DNA of 6,806 bases from Clostridia bacterium (lineage in GTDB: Bacteria > Bacillota > Clostridia > Oscillospirales > Acutalibacteraceae): the NCBI GenBank assembly GCA_900769375.1, contig CAAGGN010000213.1, positions 1 through 6,806 on the forward strand, read 5' to 3'. Shown piece by piece: positions 1-5,630 of this stretch (its first letter is position 1; each line of letters opens with the position of its first letter). The notes beneath the pieces were generated by a model. It was not told the origin of the DNA. It did no database searches and saw nothing but the letters and a program-made list of their open reading frames with translations. The position numbers and the translations under genes were made by a program.

Positions 1-579
1 AAACTCTAAAAGTGATTTACGGCGTCCCTTTTCATCCTCGTCTATATTAGCAGAATTCAACTCTTTACGGATAAAATTAAGGTGCTTAAATTCCTCATAA
101 TATTCATTCAGAACGTTATCATTTTCTGCAAGCTTGTCTACGTAAAGATAATGGAAATCGGGATTTAGTAAGCTTTGATTATCGTGCTGACCGTGAATAT
201 TAACAAGATATTTTCCGATAAGTTTAAGAACGGTGGCGGTAGCAGAAACGCCATTGATTTTAATAACGCCGTTACCGTTTGCGTTTATGGTGCGCATTAT
301 TAAAAGATTTCCGTCCTCATCAATGTCGTATCCATTTTCACGAAGCGCCGCTATGGCCGTATCGGAAAGGTCTGAAAAAAGCGCAGAAACGTTTGCCTTA
401 TCGCATCCGTTTCTTATTAAATCCTTTGAAGTCCTTTCACCGAGCACGGCATTGATAGAATCAATAACAATGGATTTACCTGCGCCGGTTTCACCGGTTA
501 AGGTATTAAATCCTTCAGATAAATCAATATCGGTTTTTTCAATAACGGCGATGTTTTCTATATGCAAAGATTTTAGCAT
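1..579 (-). CDS. recN: DNA repair protein RecN, N-terminal part (3' end outside window)
   Basis: RecN is an SMC-like ATPase that acts in the cytoplasm on DNA double-strand breaks during recombinational repair. The 193 visible codons are open from the ATG at 579 to the window edge, with no stop. The N-terminal ATPase half-domain is clear: a start of the form MLKSLHIENIAVIE, the Walker A motif GETGAGKS at residues 29-36, and the Q-loop region VNIHGQHDNQSLL at about 126-138. From about residue 150 the sequence becomes charged and helical, ending in EDEKGRRKSLLEF, the start of the coiled-coil arm. The rest (a normal RecN is about 550-570 residues) lies beyond base 1. The ATG is 13 nt after the argR stop, with only a weak GGCGG (591-587) as ribosome binding site, so translation may be coupled to argR. 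The family and start are secure; only the C-terminal half, with Walker B, cannot be checked. Confidence 0.96.
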   Translation of the reverse strand, partial: MLKSLHIENIAVIEKTDIDLSEGFNTLTGETGAGKSIVIDSINAVLGERTSKDLIRNGCDKANVSALFSDLSDTAIAALRENGYDIDEDGNLLIMRTINANGNGVIKINGVSATATVLKLIGKYLVNIHGQHDNQSLLNPDFHYLYVDKLAENDNVLNEYYEEFKHLNFIRKELNSANIDEDEKGRRKSLLEF

Positions 580-592
580 TTTTATACCGCCG

Positions 593-1042
593 TTAAATCA
601 TTTTTTTAATTTCTTCGGTTAATTGGATAGCGTCCTCAGAGCTACGAGCAACGATAAAAATAGTATCATCGCCTGCAATAGTTCCTAAAAATCTATCACC
701 AAAAATAGCATCAACCGCAACGCATGCGCCAGAAGCCATACCGTTATGGCAACGAATAACTATATCATTAACCGCGCAATCAACACTTGTAGCTGAGGAT
801 TTAAACATCTCATAGTAATGAGAAAGCGACTTACTATGTCCGCTTTTTGCCGCGCTTATATAGCGATAATTTCCCTCGCTATCGTGACCCTTAATAAGCC
901 TGAGCTCCTTAATATCTCTTGATACGGTGGACTGCGTTACGGAAAAGCCCATATCGGTGAGGGCATTTTGTATATCCTCTTGGGTTAAAACAATATTATT
1001 TTTGATTATCTCGAGGATTTTTTCCTGTCTTTTATTCTTCAT
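593..1042 (-). CDS. argR: Arginine repressor ArgR/AhrC
   Basis: This is the hexameric, arginine-responsive transcription factor that represses arginine biosynthesis genes and, in Bacillus (AhrC), activates catabolism. At 149 residues it has the normal family length. Residues 1-65 form the winged helix-turn-helix DNA-binding domain, with the signature STVSRDIKELRLIK at 38-51 (Ser41-Arg42 in the recognition helix). Residues 75-149 form the oligomerisation and arginine-binding domain, with GTIAGDDT at 120-127; Asp125-Asp126 are the expected ligand-contacting pair. The ATG overlaps the nadK stop by one base (TGATG), and AAGGAG at 1057-1052 inside the nadK end is a good ribosome binding site 9 nt upstream. 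Position between nadK and recN is usual for Clostridia. I see no arginine operon nearby, so its targets lie elsewhere on the chromosome; whether it regulates itself cannot be judged here. Confidence 0.96.
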   Translation of the reverse strand: MKNKRQEKILEIIKNNIVLTQEDIQNALTDMGFSVTQSTVSRDIKELRLIKGHDSEGNYRYISAAKSGHSKSLSHYYEMFKSSATSVDCAVNDIVIRCHNGMASGACVAVDAIFGDRFLGTIAGDDTIFIVARSSEDAIQLTEEIKKMI

Positions 1043-1890
1043 CAGTTGCTACTCCTTAAATCAGAAAATTTTGCTGAGAGCGTTTTATAGAATGAACGGT
1101 TATTAAGCTTTATAAGATTAACAGACTTTTCAGAGCGCGTGATATAAATTTCGGTATATGGCTTAACGTTAGCAACCTTTCTGCCGTCAACCGAGAGATA
1201 TATCTCTGCACGTTTTTTTGAAAACGCCTTTAATTTAATACTGCGGTTGGCATTAAGTATAATGGGCTTTGCGGAAAGTGAATGTGAACAAATAGGTGTT
1301 AAGGCGATACACTCTGTTATCGGATCAATAATAGGCCCGCCGGCAGACATTGAGTAGGCAGTCGAACCCGTAGACGTGGAAACGATTAAACCGTCGGCAT
1401 GATAACCGATTTTATCACCGTCTACAAAAGCAGAAATATCAATAATTCGGGAAATAAAACCGCTTGTTATAACTGTATCGTTAATTGCAGTATACTCCCC
1501 GATAACCTGATCGTTTTCGCAAACCTTAACATCCAAAAGCATACGACTTTCGGTGGTATATTCGCCGGTTTTTAGTTTGGAAAGAAGTTTATATTCATTC
1601 TGCTCTAAATCGGCAAGATAGCCCATTCTGCCTGCATTTATGCCAAGTATTGGCTTATTGTGTTCTGCCGCATTTTTGGCATATCTCATTATTGTACCGT
1701 CGCCGCCTATGGTAACGATAAAATCAACGATTTTATAAAGTTCTTCTATTGGAAGATGCTCAAAATTGGAACAACAAATATTATCGGGCAAATATGCCTT
1801 TATGCCCTCTTCTTTAAAATAAACGCCAAGTTTTTCAACAGTTTCGGAAGCACCGCGCTTATCCAAATTAGGAATTATACCAATCGTCAT
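1042..1890 (-). CDS. nadK: NAD kinase (ATP/polyphosphate-NAD kinase)
   Basis: NadK phosphorylates NAD at the 2'-hydroxyl of its adenosine ribose to give NADP, the only de novo source of NADP(H), in the cytoplasm. The 282-residue product has the family layout. An N-terminal alpha/beta domain carries the nucleotide-binding GGDG at 62-65 (catalytic Asp64) and GINAGRMGYL at 83-92. A beta-rich C-terminal domain carries AINDT at 135-139, DGLIVSTSTGSTAYS at 166-180 and GGPI at 184-187. Two positions differ from the usual consensus: the common Asn-Glu pair is Asn137-Asp138, and the proline of STPTGSTAY is Ser173. Both are conservative enough that I expect an active enzyme. The ATG is well supported by AAAGGAG five bases upstream, and the protein begins with the expected MTIGIIPN strand. 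It lies 12 nt after tlyA and overlaps argR by one base. Confidence 0.96.
   Translation of the reverse strand: MTIGIIPNLDKRGASETVEKLGVYFKEEGIKAYLPDNICCSNFEHLPIEELYKIVDFIVTIGGDGTIMRYAKNAAEHNKPILGINAGRMGYLADLEQNEYKLLSKLKTGEYTTESRMLLDVKVCENDQVIGEYTAINDTVITSGFISRIIDISAFVDGDKIGYHADGLIVSTSTGSTAYSMSAGGPIIDPITECIALTPICSHSLSAKPIILNANRSIKLKAFSKKRAEIYLSVDGRKVANVKPYTEIYITRSEKSVNLIKLNNRSFYKTLSAKFSDLRSSN
1052..1057 (-). promoter_or_regulatory. Ribosome binding site of argR
   Basis: AAGGAG lies within the last codons of nadK, nine bases before the argR ATG at 1042. It supports the one-base TGATG overlap and a coupled start. Confidence 0.8.
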
Positions 1891-1895
1891 ATAAA

Positions 1896-1902
1896 CTCCT
1901 TT
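1896..1902 (-). promoter_or_regulatory. Ribosome binding site of nadK
   Basis: AAAGGAG follows directly on the tlyA stop codon and lies five bases before the nadK ATG. It is the strongest match to the anti-Shine-Dalgarno sequence that I found in the window. Confidence 0.85.
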
Positions 1903-2709
1903 CTATCCAAGCGCCGCATAGGAAGCATCAACAATGCTTTCAGCGGAAACCTCGATATTATTTTCTTCACTATAACCTTTTTCAATATAGCAAAGGTATT
2001 CAATATTTCCCTCGGGACCTTTTACGGGAGAAAAATCAAGACCCAAAAGGGTGAAATCATTTTCTTTTACAAGATTTATAATTTTTTCAATAACAGCGAT
2101 ATGAACGCTTTTTTCTCTTACAACACCTTTTTTACCGACGTTTTCCCTTCCCGCTTCGAATTGTGGTTTAATAAGGCAAACTGCTCTGCCACTACTCTTT
2201 AAAAGAGTGCTCATAACAGGAATTATCAAGGAAAGAGAAATAAAAGAAACATCCACCGAAGCAAAATCAAGTTCTTCGGGAATTTGCTCTTTAGTAACAT
2301 ATCTGAAGTTAGTTCTTTCAAGGTTTATCACGCGAGGATCGGTGCGAAGTTTCCAGGCAAGTTGACCGTATCCAACGTCTATAGCATAAACCTTCTTGGC
2401 TCCATTTTGAAGCATACAGTCGGTAAATCCACCAGTCGATGCTCCAATATCGGCGCAAATGCAATCGGATAAATTTAGAGAGAATGCTGACATTGCCTTT
2501 TCGAGCTTAAGTCCGCCACGGCTAACGTATTTAAGGGTTGCTCCCCTTACCTCAATCACGTCATCGGGCCTAACAGTATCCCCGGCTTTATCACATTTTT
2601 GATTGTTAACATATACTATGCCCGACATAATGAGCGCTTTTGCCTTTTCTCTTGATTCGGTGTAACCGAGAGAAACCAAGGCGCAGTCAAGCCGTTGTTT
2701 TTCTGCCAT
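1903..2709 (-). CDS. tlyA: TlyA family rRNA 2'-O-methyltransferase (S4 domain plus FtsJ-like domain)
   Basis: TlyA proteins 2'-O-methylate cytidines in rRNA (16S C1409 and/or 23S C1920 in Mycobacterium), using S-adenosylmethionine; the old label 'hemolysin' is probably a misnomer for most members. The product has 268 residues. Residues 5-60 are an S4 RNA-binding domain (RLDCALVSLGYTESREKAKA). A Rossmann methyltransferase follows, with the SAM-binding motif ADIGASTGGFTD at 86-97, DVGYGQL at 111-117 and IKPQFEAGRE at 180-189. The catalytic K-D-K-E tetrad expected for 2'-O-methyltransferases is present as Lys68, Asp153, Lys181 and Glu237. The ATG is only 2 nt after the dxs stop and has no recognisable Shine-Dalgarno sequence, so translational coupling to dxs is likely. 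The family is secure; which rRNA nucleotide is modified cannot be told from sequence. Confidence 0.96.
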   Translation of the reverse strand: MAEKQRLDCALVSLGYTESREKAKALIMSGIVYVNNQKCDKAGDTVRPDDVIEVRGATLKYVSRGGLKLEKAMSAFSLNLSDCICADIGASTGGFTDCMLQNGAKKVYAIDVGYGQLAWKLRTDPRVINLERTNFRYVTKEQIPEELDFASVDVSFISLSLIIPVMSTLLKSSGRAVCLIKPQFEAGRENVGKKGVVREKSVHIAVIEKIINLVKENDFTLLGLDFSPVKGPEGNIEYLCYIEKGYSEENNIEVSAESIVDASYAALG

Positions 2710-2711
2710 AT

Positions 2712-4535
2712 TTAATTAAAAGCGGAAAGCATTGAATCGGTATCAAGACCGTAGGTTTTAAGAGCAGACGAAACATCGTCAGCCGCAACAAAACCGCCTT
2801 CTATGGCGTGTACCGAATATTTTCCGGTAAAGCCGATTTCGTTAAGGCGGCAACCAATGTGCTCACCAATACCACCGCTTTTTACACCCTCCTCAAAGAA
2901 ATGAATTTCATTATATTCCTTTAGCAAATCGATAACCTCTTCGCTTATGGGGAATATTTTATTAAGTTTGATAATATCAATATCGTGATTTTCTTTTGCG
3001 GCTTCAACCGCATTTGAGAAAATTCGACCATAGGTCACCAACGCTTTTTTACTGCCGTTTGAAATTTTAGTGTAATCACCCGATATTTCGCCTTCGAAAT
3101 TATTATTCTCGCACCCTCTCGGATATCTAATTACACAAAGTTCATTATCTTCCGCGGTTTTTTGAATAAGAATTTCAAGTTCTCTATAATAGCAAGGCGA
3201 ATAAATATTAACATTTGGAATGGCGGTTAAAAAAGCCACATCAAATACGCCTTGATGGCTCTCGCCGTCTTCGCCTACAATACCCGCTCTGTCTACAAGT
3301 AGTTTAACAGGCAAATTAGCGATCGCGGCATCGTGAATAACCTGATCGTAGCCCCTCTGCAGAAAACTCGAATAAACCGCAAAGAACGGAACTGCGCCGC
3401 CCTTAGCAAGACCTGCGGCGAAGGTAACCGCGTGTTGCTCCGCTATACCCACGTCAAAAAATCTATCGGGATATTTTTTAGCGAAATCCGATAACCCGGT
3501 TCCCGTTGTCATAGCGGCGGTTATTGCGCACGCATTTTTATTATTTTCAGCCAATTTACAAAGGGATTCACCTGCAACGGCAGAGAAATCTCTCTTACCA
3601 TTTAAATCTGCGCCATTAACTATATCAAAGGGCGAAACACCGTGATAATTTTTAGGTTTATTTTCGGCATAAGCATAGCCCTTACCCTTAGTTGTAACAA
3701 CGTGAACAAGGCAGGGTCTGTTGTAGCTTTTGGCGATTTTAAAAAGTTCTTCAATATGCTCGATATCGTGACCGTTAACGGGACCCAAATAGTTAAAACC
3801 TAAGCTTACAAAAATATTATTGCGGTAAACAGCACCCTTGATAATCTCTTTAATATGGAAAAGGAAATTGTAAATCGGTCTACCAATAAGCGGAATTTTT
3901 ATAAGAATTTTATTAATAACAAACTTAAAACTATGATATTTAGGTCTGCTTCTAAGTTTGCTGAATGCTCTTGACATAGCGCCAACATTACGAGAAATAG
4001 ACATAGTATTATCATTAAGAACGACAATAAAATTGCCATTCTCATCACCCGCATTATTAAGGGCTTCGTATGCCATACCGCCCGTCATAGCCCCATCACC
4101 GATTACGGCAACCGCAGTACCTTTTTCGCCACTAATTGCTTTTGCCTTATAGATACCGTAAGCGGCAGAAATGGAATTACTGCTATGCCCCGTAACAAAG
4201 GCATCGTGTTCACTTTCATCGGGGCGCATAAAACCCGAAAGTCCGCCTTTTTGACGGATGGTAGTAAATCTATCATATCTACCCGTGAGCAATTTATGGG
4301 TATAACATTGATGACCCACATCAAAAATAATAGCATCCTCAGGGCTTGAGAACACACGGTGAAGTGCCACCGTCAACTCTACGGCGCCCAGATTAGAAGC
4401 AAGATGACCGCCGTTTTTAGAAACCGTATTGATAATTATATCTCTGATTTCTTCACAAAGGCGAGGCAAATCACTCTCGTTTAGCGCCTTTACATCCTCG
4501 GGACCTTTAATATTACTCAATAAATTATATTCCAA
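2712..4535 (-). CDS. dxs: 1-deoxy-D-xylulose-5-phosphate synthase
   Basis: Dxs condenses pyruvate and glyceraldehyde 3-phosphate, with release of CO2, to make DXP. This is the first step of the MEP pathway to isopentenyl diphosphate and also feeds thiamine and pyridoxal synthesis. It is a cytoplasmic, thiamine diphosphate and Mg-dependent enzyme. The 607 residues cover the whole family: HLASNLG at 44-50 (His44 of the active site), FDVGHQCY at 71-78, the ThDP signature GDGAMTGG at 147-154 running to Asn174-Asp175-Asn176, GIAEQHAV at 363-370 (Glu366, which activates the cofactor), DRAGIVGEDGESHQG at 415-429, and a C-terminal transketolase domain from about 490. The start is TTG, backed by AAAGGA 10 nt upstream and by MEYNLLSNIKGPEDVKAL matching the family's beginning; no in-frame ATG fits. 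One oddity is GPVNGHD at 251-257, where GPxDGHD is usual. It sits 14 nt after ispA and 2 nt before tlyA. Confidence 0.98.
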   Translation of the reverse strand: MEYNLLSNIKGPEDVKALNESDLPRLCEEIRDIIINTVSKNGGHLASNLGAVELTVALHRVFSSPEDAIIFDVGHQCYTHKLLTGRYDRFTTIRQKGGLSGFMRPDESEHDAFVTGHSSNSISAAYGIYKAKAISGEKGTAVAVIGDGAMTGGMAYEALNNAGDENGNFIVVLNDNTMSISRNVGAMSRAFSKLRSRPKYHSFKFVINKILIKIPLIGRPIYNFLFHIKEIIKGAVYRNNIFVSLGFNYLGPVNGHDIEHIEELFKIAKSYNRPCLVHVVTTKGKGYAYAENKPKNYHGVSPFDIVNGADLNGKRDFSAVAGESLCKLAENNKNACAITAAMTTGTGLSDFAKKYPDRFFDVGIAEQHAVTFAAGLAKGGAVPFFAVYSSFLQRGYDQVIHDAAIANLPVKLLVDRAGIVGEDGESHQGVFDVAFLTAIPNVNIYSPCYYRELEILIQKTAEDNELCVIRYPRGCENNNFEGEISGDYTKISNGSKKALVTYGRIFSNAVEAAKENHDIDIIKLNKIFPISEEVIDLLKEYNEIHFFEEGVKSGGIGEHIGCRLNEIGFTGKYSVHAIEGGFVAADDVSSALKTYGLDTDSMLSAFN

Positions 4536-4545
4536 AGAATATCAT

Positions 4546-4551
4546 TCCTTT
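4546..4551 (-). promoter_or_regulatory. Ribosome binding site of dxs
   Basis: AAAGGA begins within the ispA stop codon and lies ten bases before the TTG at 4535. Together with the family's N-terminal sequence it fixes TTG as the dxs start. Confidence 0.8.
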
Positions 4552-5425
4552 AATACTTCCTTAAAAGCAAGAACTCAGTAATAGCAATAAGATTTGATTT
4601 ATCACCGTCAAAAGCATCAAGTGCTTCCAGAGCTTCTCTGGTTAATGCATCCGCAAATTCACGGCATTTTTCTACGCCAAATCTTGCTACAAGAGTTTTC
4701 TTATCGTTCTTACTATCACTGCCAACGGGTTTGCCAAGTGTTGCTTCATCGCCCTCGGCATCAAGAATATCATCGATAATCTGGAAAGCAAGTCCCAGCT
4801 TTTCGGCATAAACTGAAGCCGCCTTTTTCTTTTCATCATCAGCGCCTGCAAGAATAGCGCCGCAAACGGTAGCGGAATTTATAAGAGCGCCTGTTTTGAG
4901 TTTATACATATCCACAGTATCGTCAGCGGTAATTTTATCGGTATTTATAAGGTCAATTACCTGACCGCCTATCATACCGTTTATACCCGCATTAGCCGAC
5001 AACACAGTCATCGCTTCCAAAACACGCTCTGCAGGAATACCAATGGTTCTTGAAGCGGCGTTAAATGCTTCCGTAAGGAGCGCGTCACCTGCTAAAAGCG
5101 CCATGGATTCGCCAAACTGCTTATGACAAGAAGGTTTACCGCGGCGGAAATCATCATTATCCATACAAGGTAAATCATCATGAATAAGCGAATAGGTATG
5201 AATCATTTCAAGAGCGCAAGCAAAATTATACGCGCAATCATCATTGCCGCCGCAAAGTTTATAAAATTCAAGCAAGAGAATTGGTCTGATTCTTTTGCCC
5301 GAGGACAACAAACTATATCTCGCGGCTCTTACAACCTCATCATATTGCCTATCGCTTTCGTTAAGCAATATATCAAGACGGGCATCTAACTTGGCCTGGT
5401 ATTCACTAAAAATCTTATCAATCAT
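4550..5425 (-). CDS. ispA: Farnesyl diphosphate synthase family prenyltransferase (IspA-type)
   Basis: This enzyme joins isopentenyl diphosphate to allylic diphosphates, making farnesyl diphosphate for undecaprenyl phosphate and quinone or other isoprenoid synthesis. The 291-residue, all-helical protein has GKRIRP at 43-48, the first aspartate-rich motif HDDLPCMDND at 82-91 (Asp83, Asp84, Asp88), RRGKPSCH at 94-101, GGQVIDL at 153-159 and the second motif FQIIDDILDAEGD at 214-226. A tyrosine five residues before the first motif (Tyr79) and the DDLPxMDxD form are those of bacterial C15 synthases, so farnesyl diphosphate is the likely product; geranylgeranyl diphosphate cannot be excluded. The ATG overlaps the xseB 3' end by 8 nt, with GAGG at 5438-5435 nine bases upstream. 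Pairing with dxs downstream puts entry to the MEP pathway and chain elongation in one transcript. Confidence 0.95.
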   Translation of the reverse strand: MIDKIFSEYQAKLDARLDILLNESDRQYDEVVRAARYSLLSSGKRIRPILLLEFYKLCGGNDDCAYNFACALEMIHTYSLIHDDLPCMDNDDFRRGKPSCHKQFGESMALLAGDALLTEAFNAASRTIGIPAERVLEAMTVLSANAGINGMIGGQVIDLINTDKITADDTVDMYKLKTGALINSATVCGAILAGADDEKKKAASVYAEKLGLAFQIIDDILDAEGDEATLGKPVGSDSKNDKKTLVARFGVEKCREFADALTREALEALDAFDGDKSNLIAITEFLLLRKY

Positions 5426-5624
5426 TATCTTTTTCCTCGGCCTCGGTTAAGGTTATGATTTTCTGCTGCGCCTCACCGAGTATTTTAGAACATTGCTTTG
5501 AAAGTTGCATACCCTCTTCGTAAAGAGAAATAGATTCTTCTAAAGAGGTTTCGCCGCTTTCAAGTTTTTCGGCAATAATTTCGAGTTTTTTTATACATTC
5601 TTCAAAGGTTAAATTTTCTTTCAA
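5418..5624 (-). CDS. xseB: Exodeoxyribonuclease VII small subunit
   Basis: XseB binds XseA to form exonuclease VII, which degrades single-stranded DNA from both ends. The 68-residue protein matches the family along its whole length: LTFEECIKKLEIIAEKLESG at 5-24, the SLEESISLYEEGMQLSK segment at 27-43, and a short second amphipathic helix ending in an acidic, variable tail. The two-helix hairpin is the known fold. The start codon is TTG, with AAAGGA at 5639-5634 (inside the xseA end) nine bases upstream; the first in-frame ATG is Met39, far too late, and MKENLTFEE is the standard opening. It lies 6 nt after xseA and overlaps ispA by 8 nt. Confidence 0.95.
   Translation of the reverse strand: MKENLTFEECIKKLEIIAEKLESGETSLEESISLYEEGMQLSKQCSKILGEAQQKIITLTEAEEKDND
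5435..5438 (-). promoter_or_regulatory. Ribosome binding site of ispA
   Basis: GAGG lies inside the 3' end of xseB, nine bases before the ispA ATG. It supports the start that overlaps xseB by 8 nt. Confidence 0.65.
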
Positions 5625-5630
5625 GTTAAT

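Noticed and set aside
233..622. Plus-strand open frame of 129 codons antisense to recN and the argR end
   Set aside because: It is a shadow of recN, whose ATPase motifs are clear on the other strand; no family resemblance.
1660..2202. Long plus-strand open frame of 180 codons across the nadK/tlyA junction
   Set aside because: It lies antisense to two well-supported genes, is rich in Phe, Ile and Asn as expected from reversed AT-rich codons, and shows no recognisable domain.
2194..2208. Inverted repeat ACTCTTT-A-AAAGAGT
   Set aside because: It falls inside the tlyA coding sequence (Thr-Leu-Leu-Lys-Ser), has a one-base centre that cannot form a proper loop, and has no T-run. Probably chance; a regulator site cannot be shown.
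1903..2709. Reading tlyA as a hemolysin or virulence gene
   Set aside because: The S4 domain, SAM motif and K-D-K-E tetrad show an RNA 2'-O-methyltransferase in a housekeeping operon; no signal peptide or membrane segment is seen.
4103..4357. Minus-strand 84-codon frame within dxs
   Set aside because: It is an alternative frame inside a fully conserved segment of dxs, with no motif of its own.
4525..4545. Six-codon ATG frame overlapping the dxs start (possible leader peptide)
   Set aside because: Its ATG directly touches the AAAGGA site, leaving no spacer for initiation, and it is out of frame with dxs. No sign of attenuation structure.
4627..4641. Hairpin CCAGAG-ctt-CTCTGG near the 3' end of ispA
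   Set aside because: The stem is only six base pairs, lies within coding sequence (Arg-Glu-Ala-Leu-Glu), and is not followed by a run of T on the minus strand, so it is not an intrinsic terminator.
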